Shown: positions 24,352-40,100, counted from the first letter of the stretch. The stretch: DNA of 64,000 nt from Xiphias gladius (GCF_016859285.1 NC_053417.1:18591206-18655205), one strand, 5' to 3'. Notes: generated from the sequence alone by a model not told the origin. Made by a program: numbers and translations.

Positions 24352-25253
24352 GCAAAATAATATACCAGCAAAAAAAGCACATCAAATTTTGCAAAAGAGC
24401 TACTTATTCCATACATGTAAATAATCCATCTGTAAAAGTGTCTCCATGTCTGTGGACATAGATTTATTTATTCACATCTTTTAATATCATCTGTGATATT
24501 TTAAAACAATATGAAAATGAGGCTGCCTTTAAGCTTGCACACTCACAATACGCTGCAAATTTTATAGCATTCCAGGAATCTCGCCTTGTTCTACCTGTTA
24601 ATTGCTACCGTGATGTATAGTTGAAGGTTTATCTCTTTGTTCATGTTGTTGTCAGGATCTTTTTGTAATATAATTAAGCAATAATGCAATAAGAATCTAA
24701 AGATGAATTTAACTTTCAAAGTCACAGTAGTTTGACACATCCCAAGTATTCTATGCTTTGGCTATTGCCATCACATAGAGTTCTAGCTAAGAGACTACTA
24801 GCTGAAATGTGTAAGGTTTTTGTAAGGAATAAGTATGTTTATTTGAGGCAGTGCACACTGAGTCAACCATTTTCCCTGAACATCAAACCCCTTCAAAGTG
24901 GTCACACACAGAACGTGACAGCCTAATTTAGGCTTTATTCACACCCTCCTATGCCAACAACTTTCCCTGCCAACAGACAGAAAAACTAGTGTAACTGAAA
25001 TATACTGATTTTACGTGAACAAATATGTAAATTATAATACCAAGTAAAATAATGGTATGCATGTAATTTTAGTGAGAAGTCATTTTAAAATGCCATCAAT
25101 CCAGCTTGCACATTCTACATCACTAAAGTATCAAAAAGCAACCTTTACAATAAGAAAAGGTTGTACTCTATATGAGTCAGTTTGTTGGGGTATAAATAGA
25201 TAAAGGAAATGTGTCCATTTTATAATGCTGTGGTATGTTTTCACTGTGGGTCC

Positions 25254-27025
<1,772 letters not shown>

Positions 27026-27392
27026 TATGATAATAACCTAAAGGAGAAGAGAATGGTTATCTTGTCAATTAAGAGAATGACATTTTAATGTAATGGCAGG
27101 AACAATTACATAACGTTATAACTGTTCAGTTTGACAGCAACACAGCACCGGAAATCCTAAATCACAACATTTGGGGCCTTCGAGGTAAAACACAACATTG
27201 AAGCCTGACTTTCGTCAACACGAATGAAAACAAAGACAAGTTCGCACTTTCTGTGCATTTATATCGAACACACACATCAAGAAAGAGTACTCTTCTATTT
27301 TATTGTCTTCTATTGATATGCATCTATAACCCACTGCAAATATAATGGTTACTTTATCGCAATACCTGAAAATTTGTCGCTACTTCCCAGCA

Positions 27393-27480
27393 GTAGCTAG
27401 CTAGCTAGCGGAGGGGACCCTCTTTTGCTTCTTCTTCTTCTTCTTCTTCTTCTTCTTCTTCCTCTGCCTATTTCCGGTAC
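27393..27480 (-). promoter_or_regulatory. gid8 promoter / transcription start region with CTT repeat and ETS site
   Basis: Just outside the presumed non-coding first exon are CTAGCTAGCTAGC (27,394-27,410), eleven CTT units (27,427-27,460) and an ETS-type CCGGAAAT on the gene strand (about 27,470-27,477). ETS sites near the start are typical of TATA-less housekeeping promoters. The exact start is inferred. Confidence 0.4.
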
Positions 27481-28769
27481 GGTAAACTACACGCTACGTG
27501 CACACTGCTGCCCCCTACATTAAATTAAAAGAATTGTGTGACTATTGGAGATTGGCTCGACTGTCTACGTGTGTATTAATTTTATGTTATTTTATTATTT
27601 CAACATTTCAATCCTGTTTGTGTTTTTTTTCTTTTCAACAATAACCATTTAGACGTTATTATTTCGTCGTTATATTTCGTTGTTATTTCCAATAAGTAAT
27701 TGCTGTTTAATTGTACCCTATGGATACATTGAAAACATTCTTCGTAGGAGGTGTGATTCTGTTTTGGACAGGAAACCTTACTTGAATTATAAAGCACTGA
27801 TTTTGTCACTGTACTTGTCTTCTATGTGTTGTAAATAAAGCTGGTATAAATTAAAACAAAAAAACATTGCACTGCATCACTGTACACAAAACACTTCTAC
27901 TTAAATAAGACACTTAACACTTAAATAAGAGAGACTAGAGGGAACTCTAATGACAAAGTCATGCAATAGACCAAACTGTAGATTGCCTGAAGTAGCAGAG
28001 GGACTCGAGGGACACAACTAGAACCATTGCTTCCCAAAATTAAGATAGAGAGAGGACCAAAAAAATTATATCATTAGTGTGTTTCACATCAATATAACAA
28101 TTTTATGCACAGAAGGAATGCTTCAAAATGTTAATTATCTGCTTGACAAAAAAGAGGAATGCAAAACCACCCATAACCACCTAAGGATAGAGATTAAATG
28201 TATGCGTTTTCATTGTTTGGATTTTTACAGTGAACCTAGCACAACCACATGTTGTAAGCAAAAATGGCATTAAGTTCTACATATGTTTGTTTAAACTTTA
28301 CAGAATATGATTTGTGGAAAAGAAGTTTGGCAAGTATAGTTATACATTTTAAAATATCTTGTATGTAATCTTTTTTTTTTTTTGAATTAGGGTAAAATTT
28401 CTCGAAGGTAACTCTCCCAGATTGTGTGCAATGTATGTGACTACTGTCTAAACATAATTTATGCCCCTACACTTATGTTTTGACTTTTTTCATGCAGTTT
28501 GTTTCTATTGTAAGAAGAAATAAACAATGTATTATTTATACAATTAATCAGTAAAATTATGTGTGATGACTCTATGTTATATTTCTGGTGAGTGTGTCCC
28601 ATGGCTACATTTCATGCATATTTTGCCCAGTTTTATTTTAAATTTGATAAAAGTTATGCATACTAAAATGGGATTGTAATGATTAAAAAAGATTCTTTAA
28701 GGTACTGCAAGGAGTCATATTATATAAAACAGATAATAAAAATTTTATTAATAAATTTGTTTGTCTCTG

Positions 28770-28950
28770 GCGGTGGAAAGTAACTAAGTACTTTTACTCT
28801 AGTGCTGTACTTAAGTACAAATATGAACATTTCAGAGAAATGCTTTTATTTTTCAGCTATACTACTAGTTGCTTTACAAATACAGATTTTTCATACAAAA
28901 CATACGAAGAGTTTATAAAATATGATGCCTTCTTATGAATTAAACAACCT
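28770..28950 (+). mobile_element. Partial copy of the hAT-like AAGTACTTTTACT repeat
   Basis: GGCGGTGGAAAGTAACTAAG, CTGTACTTAAGTACAAAT and the interior ACAGATTTTTCATACAAAAC match the element at 23,183-24,292. Only the left portion is present. Confidence 0.7.
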
Positions 28951-29004
28951 GAACTGCCAGAAAATTCATCGGAAACTATTATGGTAATCATTTAAGTGAT
29001 TTTC

Positions 29005-29200
29005 ATGTAAGAATGCCAAACAGTTCATGTTCCCAGATTTGCTGCTTTTCCTTTTAATTATTTGAATAATTTTAATTTATTTTTAATAATCTTGAGGTGT
29101 GGACTGTTGGTTGGACGAAACAAACACTGTGAAGGTTTCGCTTTGGGCTCTGGGTAATTTGTACAAAATAATCAACTGATTTAATCTATAATAATAATCT
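29005..29200 (+). mobile_element. Fragment of a teleost interspersed repeat
   Basis: AATGCCAAACAGTTCATGTT, GATTTGCTGCTTTTCCTT, GGACTGTTGGTTGGACGAAA and TTTGGGCTCTGGGTAATTTG are the interior strings of the same common teleost family whose end is seen at about 9,330-9,460. Recognition is from memory of the family. Confidence 0.7.
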
Positions 29201-29428
29201 AAAATAAAGACATAAGACATAATAGTATGACGGTCAGTCACAACTATAATATTTTCATTTCTATATTACATTATGTTATCATTTTATGTGTGTTTACTAT
29301 TGTATGTATTTCTTTATTTCTTGTTTATTTAATTTCTTTTTCAAGTTTTTGTATTTCAGACAATAAGCCTGCAGGTTTCCGCAGCAGGCATGAACATGAC
29401 AAGCCCCGCCTCCCTCCCATGGCCACCC

Positions 29429-29450
29429 TGTTTACGGTTTCTATGGTAAC
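29429..29450 (+). promoter_or_regulatory. Composite forkhead + RFX X-box site of the dnah12 promoter
   Basis: TGTTTAC (29,429-29,435), the forkhead/FOXJ1 core, is followed after one base by GTTTCTATGGTAAC (29,437-29,450). The latter is a 14-bp RFX X-box palindrome with one weak position in the left half. FOXJ1 and RFX factors are the known joint activators of motile-cilia genes, and this site lies about 320 bp upstream of the dnah12 start codon, just before a plausible non-coding first exon. Motif identity is visible; binding is inferred. Confidence 0.6.
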
Positions 29451-29469
29451 GATGTGGTTGACTTCAGTC

Positions 29470-29766
29470 TTAGCAGTCCTTTCAGAGGCTAAACTCAGTA
29501 AATTGACATTCACTATTAACTTTTTAACCAAGACGAGAAGATACTGAATGAACGTACAGGTAAAACGATAGCTACCCTGTTGTTATTCACTGCAATTAAC
29601 TTTTGAGATGACTACTGCGACATAGCTTGTACAGGGTCAAATGTAAATGGAAGCAACTGGAAAAGAGGCTAGCGTTAACTTACAACCACTGTGACTTAGC
29701 CTCAAACTTTTTTCTCCCCCCCCCCCTTTTTTTTTTTTGCTTCTTTTCAGTGGCTTTTTCTCAGAG
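29470..29766 (+). other. 5' UTR of dnah12 with a spliced leader exon
   Basis: A non-coding exon probably ends at 29,559 (CAG|GTAAAA). Its intron ends at 29,750 with an almost pure C9-T12 polypyrimidine tract and a TTTTCAG acceptor, followed by 16 nt of leader before the ATG. Both splice sites are strong. The start of the exon is not defined. Confidence 0.5.
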
Positions 29767-32700
29767 ATGGCTACCTCTCCCGGAGTTTTCAAAACCATGG
29801 CAGTGAAGGGCATGTCACAGTTTCCAGTGCTGCCACCGATTGAAGGCACGCAGCAGCGGGAAGAGGTCCGGCAGACCATAGCATCAAAGGAGGCGATAGC
29901 GGAGAGGATAACGGTTCACAAGAAGCTGCTCAGGCACAGAAGGAGTAAAGCGAAGCAAGAGCAACTACATATGATATTGTATGTTTTTTGTCAGTACCTC
30001 ACTGATAGCCGGCTATTTACTCATGATGTTGGCTACTGGGTTTTATGCAGTGTAACGCTTTGCTGACTGAATTATTACAGGGTGTCCAGAGCAATGGAAA
30101 CTTACAGACAGAGCAAAGAGAGGAGAGCAGTGCGCAGCCAGTCACCAGAGCCACAGTTTCCGCCCTCTGTATGAAAGTTATCCAACTACCTATGCAAACA
30201 TTTTAAAAATCGATTTTTATCCAAATATTGCAGAAATATAATGTGGTATATCTCAATACTTTACAGATGCTTAGTGAGGAGCGGAAGCGTAGGGTGAGTT
30301 TTCTTTTTAGTTTTAGATGTCACCTGTCAAGAGACTAAAAAACTATTTATATATATGTCACGTGTCTCCTATTTCATTTTGGGCCCATCTGCAGCTGAAC
30401 TATGTGTTCCTGAAGCAGTGTGTGGAGAGCCGCCCCTTCTCTCCAATCCAGCAGCAGTGGTTGGACTCTATTGTTTCCCGAGTCCCGCCAAAACTTAAAA
30501 AGAGCCCGGAGACAAGTAAATGGCTACAGGAACTCTGCATGGAAGTCAGCAACGACTTCCGCGATGTTATTGTCAAGCACACAGGTATTGCCACATTTTG
30601 TATTTATGTATGTCTATGCTTGCGGAAGACATGTAGACTTCAGGTGAACAATGTCTCATTATGCCATATTCATTCCCATCAGTGGACACAGTTCTAAAGA
30701 ATCCACAGATAGAGGGAGATATCTCAGAAAAACAAACAGCAACCCAAACAAAGTGAGTGTCTAATGTACGCAGTAACCAAATTGTAGTTGATCTATTTTT
30801 AATACCCTTTTGTAAAATCATTTCCATTCTTTTGCAGAATTCTTGACTTCTCCCAGCCTTGGCATGATAACTTTATCAGACGCCGCAAGATGATAAAAAC
30901 AAATTTGTACATTCTTCATCCAGTAATGCAAACTATCTTGGATATTGGTTACATGACATTTTCTCCACTGGTCCTGATTGATCTTTCAGAATGCAGGTAA
31001 GAAAAGACAACATGAATGCAACATGGTACTGCTAAAAGAAGCACATAACTAAGACATTTCACGTGAAGATTTACTTTAGTGTTTCCTTTTTGATTTAATT
31101 TTGGCTTCTGTTGGTTCAGGGCTTCAGGGCCTGTGGACTATAAGAGCCTACAGAACAAAATGGCTGTGGAGTGTAAGAGGACAGAAGATCGTATCATGAA
31201 TACCTGGTTTCCTAAAGTCATCCACTTACTAACTAATAAAGAAACTCTGAAAGGGGTTAAAGAGGAGAAATTGGACTCCTTCTACAACTGTGCATCCATG
31301 CTCATCTCCAATCAGGTGAGTTAATGCTGATTTTAGACTTGATTTTCACTTGAGAAGAGTCAGATTTAAAATGATTTAAGGTATGGTTATTTCAGTCATT
31401 ATTGACATCAAAAACAGTACTCACTGTAGATATAGCAATTATTTGATACTGATCTACGTTGTATTTTTTGCAAGCCAACTGTCAGACATTAAAACACAGT
31501 TAAAGACACCTTGAACTGAAACTTGTGAAGGTTTGTGTCTTTACTGCTGCCTATTGCAAATACATAGCCTCCTGTATTGAGGTCTGTTATTATGATTATC
31601 TGTTTGTTTTTTTATTGAATGTATGTGTACTGTAGGGCTCTTTGTATGTATGTTTGTTGATTACACATTTAGACTCATAGACATTTTTATTTTGTAAATT
31701 CCTAGTTGAAATCCCTGCTTCAGACAAGTGTGGAGGAGTTTGTCAATCTGTTTGATCCAAGAAATCACCACTACTTGCCCCTCTTCCGTATGGCCTTGAC
31801 ATTTGATGATGGAAAGATGGAAATTTACCCCACCTTACAAGATCTGGAAGCTGCTGTTTTTGAGATTCTTAATGCCATCACAAATACACTGCAGGTGGAG
31901 TTGTGTGTAATAGCCACTCAAAGGCAAATGATCACTTTCTGGCAAATTTTTCATGTAAAATTGTAATTTGAGCTGGTATTGATATCTATGAAATTGTTCC
32001 ACAGAAAGTACAGACGATCCAGTCATGGTTGACACAAGCCACATCTTCATTTGTGGATGCTAAGGTGGCTGATCACATCCTTGCTTGGGCTCAGGGCGCT
32101 TTAAAGACCGCTGTGTGCAGGAATCTAAAGGGACCTGACAAACATTTCCAGAGTTATGGTGATGTTCCGTAATGCAGTCATTTCCTATCATCATGCCATT
32201 GATCTTAATTCACTTCACTGCTAACTTTTTTGCTTTATTTTGTAGTTGACAACTACGACTGGCTAGTCAATGGAACTGCAAAGGCTCGAGTGGAGATGTT
32301 CATGGAAGAGGAGCACTCTTTTGATGAGTACACTAAGGTTACAAATAATGAAGTTTAATTCATTTTGAATATGTTATATAGCCTACCTATACTTGCTTTG
32401 TTACCAGTTTTCATGATGACAATCGTTGTATAATTTCACTGCTTTTCAAAGCAAGTGGAGGAGTTTCGTACACTGTCAAAGGAGATTATCAGCCTCCCAT
32501 CTAAAGCCTACTTCACAATGGTCCATCTGGACTGTGAAGAGCTGAAACAAGGGCTGGCCGACAAAGCCAAAACCTATGCTGAAATACTTCTGAAGAAACT
32601 GATTACCAGCCACCGCGAGCATAATCTACAGTGAGTCACTTCTTGTAACATCCATGAACAAAAAATGTCCCTCTGTGTTTTTAAATGTTCAAATTTTGAT

Positions 32701-34109
32701 ATACATTTAAAACTTTTTGTGTCTCTTCAAAGGATCTGCTCTGAATTTGAAACCATCACAGAGAAAGCTCTGAAAGTTCCAGAGAATACAGAAGACATGA
32801 CTCAGATGGTTGATTACATACATTTCACTAAGACAAAGGGTATCACAGAACTGAATGAAAAAATAAAGGTAAATAACCTAATGATGGGTTCTACCTGTTG
32901 TATCTTACAAAATATACATGTATTACAAAAATATATTGATTTCAGTTATCTTATAACATTTCTATTATCATTCACTACCACATTGTGTTCTGACAGGAAA
33001 CCTACTGCAGACTGATCTACCTCTTGGATGTCCATATCATTGAGCCAGAAGATCTGGAGCTTAATTCGACTGTCTTTCTCTGGCCCAAAAACATCCTCCA
33101 TGTCTTTGAACTCAATGAAGAGGTAATGCTCCCATGTCTGCCTATAACAATATATCATGGATGTTTTTTTAGGGATGACCTGATTCTGGGCAGCTTTGTC
33201 ATTTTCTAGGTGATGCAGACAGCCAAGCAGAAAGGGGAGCAGGAGCTGCTGGCTAAAAGAGAAAGATTAATGGTACAGCTGGAGAAGTTAAGACGCAGAA
33301 TAGAGGAGTTCCCATATTGCTCTGAGCTGGACATGATACAGCAGGTTTGTCAAGTGTGTTCCCTTCGCACCATCATATTGAGTGGACAGGTACAAGAGCG
33401 GTACTGTTTTACTCATTTAACTCTTGGCAAGAAAGAGAAAAAGCATATTTTTAAAATGTCAAACCCTTACTTTTAACGAACTGCACCTTAAATTCCCAGG
33501 AGGGCTATATATTCATATTTAAAATATGCCTTTGAATGCTTGACAGGTTTACTACAATGTTAATAGTGATCACAATTTTACAAAAGCATGATGAAATATT
33601 TTCTTTATCTTTAGCTTGAATTCCATTTAATTCTGACACATTTATTATACCTCAATAACAAGATTGTGTTACTTAGTTTTCTGTCAAACAGCCACTGATC
33701 TGGGTCATTGGTATAACAAGTTTTAAAAATAATTGTTGTCGAAAATTGTTCCACATAAATCAGTTCCATTGATGCAGTTAGGAGCTTTTCGTTTTTGCTA
33801 CTTTATTTATTTATTTATTTATTTTTAATCCGAACACCTTTTCAGAGCACCTGTGATCCATTTATTCTGGGATTATGCTGCAGATAAAATTGTCTTGTTA
33901 TAATTTTCTGGGCAGTATGTTACAGATGTCAGAACAGTTCAGAAACTTCTCCAGGAGGCTGAGGAGGCAATTGCCTTCATTAACAAAGAAGAGGCCTTCT
34001 ACAAATGGGACCTAACATGTTACCCAGAAGTTGAAGTCATCAGAGAGAGTACTGAACCATACCAGAAGCTGTTTGGACTTGTACTGAAATGGCAGCGCGC
34101 AGAGAACAG
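29767..34109 (+). other. dnah12 part: N-terminal tail (exons 1-15)
   Basis: Exons: 29767-29978, 30081-30168, 30267-30293, 30395-30584, 30683-30752, 30838-30996, 31120-31315, 31706-31894, 32005-32158, 32246-32337, 32452-32630, 32733-32868, 32997-33122, 33210-33344, 33916-34109 (residues 1-716). This is the cargo/docking stem. It starts with a basic, low-conservation segment and contains a 27-nt microexon (exon 3, MLSEERKRR). It becomes recognisably dynein tail from about residue 170. Confidence 0.85.
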
Positions 34110-37100
34110 GTCTAGTTTCAGTTTGATGCATATTGGGTTTTAATTTAAAAAAAAACAAAACCCAGATAACCTTTGTTCTTCTTTGTGTATAGATGGATGG
34201 ATGGTTCCTTCCAAGACCTAGATGGTGAGAGCATGGAGGTAAAGGTGGATGAGTTCTTTAGGGAGATGTTCAAGATGCTGAAGTTTTTCCAACAGAAACA
34301 GAATAAGGCCGAGCAAGAGATGGAGAAGATTGCTGGAAAGACTAGGCGACGACCTAGTAAAGACAATCCAATGAAGCAAGAGAAGCCCACAATACACTTG
34401 TGCTCCACTGTAATGGAGCAGATCAAAGAGTTCAAGGTATTATATGTAACTATTATTTCAAAGGGGCTCATTAATGAAGTTTTGTAGTTAGTGGAGTCTT
34501 ATGTGCTGAAGGTTAATGATGAGACTGATGATAATTATGCAGAATGTGCTTGTGTCAACAGGACCATATCCCTATAGTGTCCATCTTGTGTAATCCAGGC
34601 ATCAGATCCCGGCACTGGGACCAGATGTCAGAGTTAGTAGGGTATGAACTCACTCCCGACTCTGGTACTACACTACGCAAAGTTCTAAAACAAAACCTGG
34701 CTCCTCACCTGGAAGAGTTTGAGTCTATCAGCGCTGCTGCTAGTAAAGTGAGAACTCCTGAAATTTTGTATTTTATTTCATAGCATTTGATAAAAACCTC
34801 AATACTGAATCTATATGTTAAATGCTATACATCTACACTGTGTCTCTACAGGAATTTTCCTTGGAGAAGGCATTGCAAACCATGGTGCATATTTGGGACG
34901 GTATTTTTTTCCACCACCAACCTTACAGGGAGACAGGAGTGTCTATCCTGACTGCCTTGGATGAGATTCAGACGATGCTAGATGACCAGATTGTGAAGAC
35001 TCAAACTATGAGGGGCTCACCATTCATCAAACCCTTTGAAAATGAGATCAAGGTTAGCTTCAAGTTTTGGGGAATCTATTTAGCTATTGTTAATATATAA
35101 GTGCGCAATTTGCATCAGAGCTCTACCAGGTGGATGTATTTTTATCTCTGCCTATACCCAGTCCTGCAGAGCTTTAACCTTTTGTTGTTTGACTTCAGCA
35201 ATGGGAGGAGCGTCTGCTTCGTATTCAGGAAACCACAGATGAGTGGCTGAAGGTTCAGGCCCAGTGGCTTTACCTGGAGCCCATCTTCTCTTCTCAGGAC
35301 ATAATGCAGCAGATTCCAGAAGAGGGACGACTTTTCCAAACTGTTGACAAAAACTGGAAAGAGGTCATGAGGCACTGCGTTAAGGACCCCAAGGTACTTT
35401 TAAAAACTGTTTTTAGTGACCACCAAAAGAACAAATCTGGTAAAAGATAGGTAAAAAAGATATATGGTTTGAGTTATCCAATGATTTGCAATCGTAGATT
35501 CTCCCAGCAACCTCAATGCCTGGTTTGCTAGAAAAACTGCAAGATTCCAACACCCTCCTGGATAGCATCATGAAAGGACTAAATGCCTACCTGGAGAAGA
35601 AACGTCTCTTTTTTCCAAGGTAAACAAAAAGATTTTTCAGTATTTCTTTTGTCCAATTCTTTGTTAATATCACAAATTTTGATACTTGTTATCAATGCTG
35701 TGTCCAGGTTCTTCTTTCTGTCCAATGATGAAATGCTGGAGATTCTTTCGGAGACCAAGGACCCACTGCGAGTGCAGCCCCATCTGAAGAAATGCTTTGA
35801 GGGCATTTCCAAACTGGACTTCCTACCCAATCTGGATATCCAGGCAAGGCAGTCACACATATTGTCATTTTTACATGACACCATGGTTGATGAACTTTTA
35901 TAAAATGTGTACTGTTTTTGCCCAGGCCATATATAGCAGTGAAGGTGAGTGTGTTCAGCTAATCCAGCACATCTCCACATCTGAAGCCAAAGGAGCTGTG
36001 GAGAAGTGGTTGGTGCAGGTGGAAGATGTGATGCTTCGCAGTGTCAGAGATGTAGTGGCCCGGTCCAGGGTGGTGAGATCACTGTTCCACATACCTTACA
36101 TAATACACAATACCCTGATTTTAACTCTAGTACTATCATGTTGTGTGTGGCTCATATGCTGCATCTGCCCAATCTGAAGTTTGTCTTAATGAATATAAAT
36201 GTGAGTCAGTGACAGCTGAGTGGTTGAGTATGGTTGTATTGACAGGCCTACGCTGAGACTGCACGGAGCCAGTGGGTCAAGGAGTGGCCTGGGCAAGTGG
36301 TGCTTTGCACCTCCCAGATTTTCTGGACCTCGGAGGTGCATGAAGCCATCACAGCAGGGTCTGATGTAAGTTTTTAAACCTCTTTTTCTGAAATTTTTTT
36401 TTTTTTTTTAAACTTTTTTACTTCTTTCTTACTTCATGTAAATGATGCATGTTTTTCTGAATATGAGAAGATTTTGTTGTAAAGATTACTAGTTAAAATC
36501 AAAATTTCATTTTCCAATTAAAAAAACCTTAATAGGGCAACAGTAATGAAATTTGATAGTGTAGAGGTACAAAGCAGTGTAGAGGTACAAAGCAGCAGTC
36601 TTACTCCTGACCGACTGACCGAAAATTTTCTCTAGACTATTATAGCAGCTTAACAGTATCACCTCTGGAAAAATTAAAATAGTAAGTGAGATTTTTTTCT
36701 CTGTAGGGTTTAAAGAACTACTATCAGCAACTCCAGAATCAGCTGAATGACATTGTGGAGCTGGTGAGAGGGAAACTGCCCAAACAAACAAGGATGACTT
36801 TGGGAGCGCTGGTCACAATTGATGTCCATGCCAGGGATGTGGTCATGGAGCTTATTGAAAAAGGTACCTCATGGCACAAAATACAGAGTTAATAACTGTA
36901 ACAGAGCTTTGCTTCAGCACTCAAATGGGCACCCAAAAACAGCACCCAGAAAAAAATGTTTGCGAAATAAAGTAATTGTGTCCATTTTTAACAGGTGTGT
37001 CACATGAAACAGACTTCCAATGGCTAGCCCAGCTGCGTTATTACTGGAGCAATAATAATGTTCGTGTTCGCATAATCAACTGTGATGTTAAATACGCCTA

Positions 37101-40100
37101 TGAGTACTTGGGGAACTCACCGCGTCTGGTCATCACTCCACTGACTGACAGATGCTACCGGACCCTGGTAAAATAACTGACAAATAGCCTACTTAAACAT
37201 GAATGCGTGCCACTTTTCTATTGGAATACTGCTGAGTGATCAGATATTTTAACAGTAAATTCAAAAGCTCTACCTTTGTTTTAGATTGGAGCCTTCTACC
37301 TGAATTTGGGTGGTGCGCCTGAGGGTCCAGCTGGAACAGGAAAGACCGAAACCACAAAAGATCTAGCCAAAGCTCTGGCTGTGCAGTGTGTGGTCTTCAA
37401 CTGTTCTGACGGACTGGATTACATTGCTATGGGCAAAGTAACACCAGCAGGAAGTTTTGGATTCATATTTATAATTCTAATGCCACAGTTAAAAATTCAA
37501 AAACATCGTGTTTTAACATGGATTTTTGTGCAATGTCTCATAGTTTTTTAAAGGTCTGGCTTCATCTGGTGCATGGGCATGCTTTGATGAGTTCAACCGT
37601 ATTGAGCTGGAGGTGCTGTCAGTAGTGGCCCAGCAGGTACTCTGCATCCAGAGGGCCATCGAGCAGAAGCTGGAGTACTTTGACTTTGAAGGGACTATGC
37701 TCAAACTCAATCCCAACTGCTTTGTGTCCATAACGATGAACCCTGGCTATGCAGGACGCTCAGAACTCCCGGACAACCTCAAGGTCTTTTACCAGTGAAA
37801 TCCTTTATCAGACATTGTAGGTTTGCATTGTCAGTTATGAATACATTAGCTCTTATATAATCTGCATTATTTATGATATTGATAAACTTCTCAAATAATT
37901 TCAGTTGGCTTTCCAACATCAAATTATGCACTGTGGTGCACTGATGGGGCTTTTGAATGCCTTCAACATAATGAAAAATAATATTGGAAATTCGGCTACC
38001 GTCCAACATTGTCGGTAACAGATTTAGTTAATTTTCCGTCTCTTCTCTGTTCAGGTGTTGTTCCGAACAGTGGCCATGATGGTCCCCAACTACGCACTGA
38101 TAGCAGAGATCTCTCTGTATTCGTATGGCTTCCTCAACGCCAAACCACTGTCCATAAAGATTGTGATGACCTACAGGCTCTGTTCTGAGCAGCTCTCATC
38201 CCAGTTCCATTATGACTACGGCATGAGGGCTGTCAAAGCTGTACTTGTGGCTGCAGGCAACCTCAAGCTCAAATTTCCTGATGAGAATGAGGACATACTG
38301 GTATTTGTACTGAATGAATGCATTTGCTTAAAATCTGTCCATACAGAGTGTCCTAGTTGTGAACTTTTTTGGTTTGTCAATTGGTTTGCTGTTTCTGACC
38401 TTTACACTTTTTTCCACATGATGTAACGCTCAGCTCCTTAGGTCCATAAAGGATGTTAATGAGCCCAAGTTTCTCTCCCATGATATTCCGTTATTCAATG
38501 GGATCACCAGTGATTTGTTCCCAGGAATCTCCCTCCCTGAGGCTGACTATCAGGTTAGATATGTTGATTTCATTACTTTTTCTTTTGTATTAAATCACCT
38601 ATGTATTTTTTAAATATTGTGTTGTATAATATAATCAGCGTTTTTTCATGTCTTTGGCAGCTGTTTCTGGAGGCTGCTGCACAGTGCTGTGAAAATCACA
38701 ATGTACAGCCAACAGAAGTCTTCGTACAGAAGATGATTCAGACATATGAGATGATGATAGTCAGGCATGGGTATGTTATACAGTATTTTGATTTCCCATG
38801 TTACCATATTTGGATATCCTGCTTTCTATGTTTCCAGTTACAGAGTTATTTCACATGATTGAGACACGCCTTGAAGGGAATATTAGAAACACAATATTGT
38901 ATGAAAATGTTCATTTTTTAATATCAGGTTCATGCTGGTGGGAGAGTCCTTTGCTGGAAAGACCAAAGTGCTACACGTGCTAGCTGACACTCTGACTATC
39001 ATGAATGAGAGGGGGTATGGTGAGGAGAAGGTCATCTTCAGGACATTAAACCCAAAGTCAATTACCATGGGACAACTCTTTGGACAGTTTGATCTAGTTT
39101 CCCATGAGGTAGGCCTGTGCCATGGAATCATCTTGTATATATCCTGTATCACAGATCCTTTGGATTTCACAGTATTGATGTAGACCTGGGACAGCAGGTC
39201 TCCCTTTCTTGCTCTTGGTCTTTTCACTTTTTGTTTTTCCTTACTTTTAGTGGACAGATGGGATTGTGGCCAACACATTTCGTGAATTTGCATCAGCTGA
39301 AACACCAGACCGTAAATGGGTGGTGTTTGATGGTCCCATAGATACACTGTGGATTGAGAGCATGAACACTGTACTGGATGACAACAAAAAGGTAAATAAT
39401 ACACAGTAAAACCATTTGATATTGTAGTATTTCTTTGTTTTTTACAATATTTTTTTGTTTTTATATTATGAATAAGATCCTTATTTCTTTACTATTGCTC
39501 AACAGTTGTGCCTGATGAGTGGTGAGATCATACAGATGTCCAGTCAGATGAGTTTGATTTTTGAAGCAATGGATCTATCACAGGCCTCTGTAAGTTAGTT
39601 GTTGGGAGTGAAATATATTTTTTTGTATTTTAGTTCTGATTTGATTATCCCATCTTAAAGTTTAAAAGTTGGTGTTGCATTGCTAGAGGGTCACCAACAT
39701 GTTTGATAGAATTGTGAAGAACATTTGATTCAAACTAGGTTTGACATAATTCAGAGAAAAATGTCACCATTATATACTTTGTCCAGCAGAGAGCAGTGAC
39801 AAGTTGATTTATCAAGTTAAACCTGTAAAGCCCAGTATATACCATATCTTGGTCAAATTTTTTTAACATGTCATGCTACATGTTATGTTTTTAAGTTGAA
39901 AAAAATATTATCGGCCAATATGTTGTTATTTGATATTTTTTATGAACTCCAAAATATCAATCACTGTCATGCTCAAAAACCCAGTACTGGTTGGGCTGTA
40001 GTACCTAGATTGACTAACAGGATCTGATTGGATGTTAAAAAATTTATGTTTGGTTGTTTTCTCACTGCAGCCAGCCACAGTCAGTCGATGTGGTATGATC

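Larger units (their letters stand above)
27480..29350. other. gid8-dnah12 divergent intergenic region
   Basis: An AT-rich spacer between the divergently transcribed gid8 and dnah12 genes. I see no gene in it. It contains two repeat fragments (28,770-28,950 and 29,005-29,200), a poly-T run near 28,371-28,383 and otherwise unremarkable AT-rich DNA. Confidence 0.6.

Noticed and set aside
38883-39404. 173-codon open frame antisense to dnah12 exons 31-32
   Set aside because: It runs through an intron and two exons of a well-supported gene on the other strand and resembles no protein.
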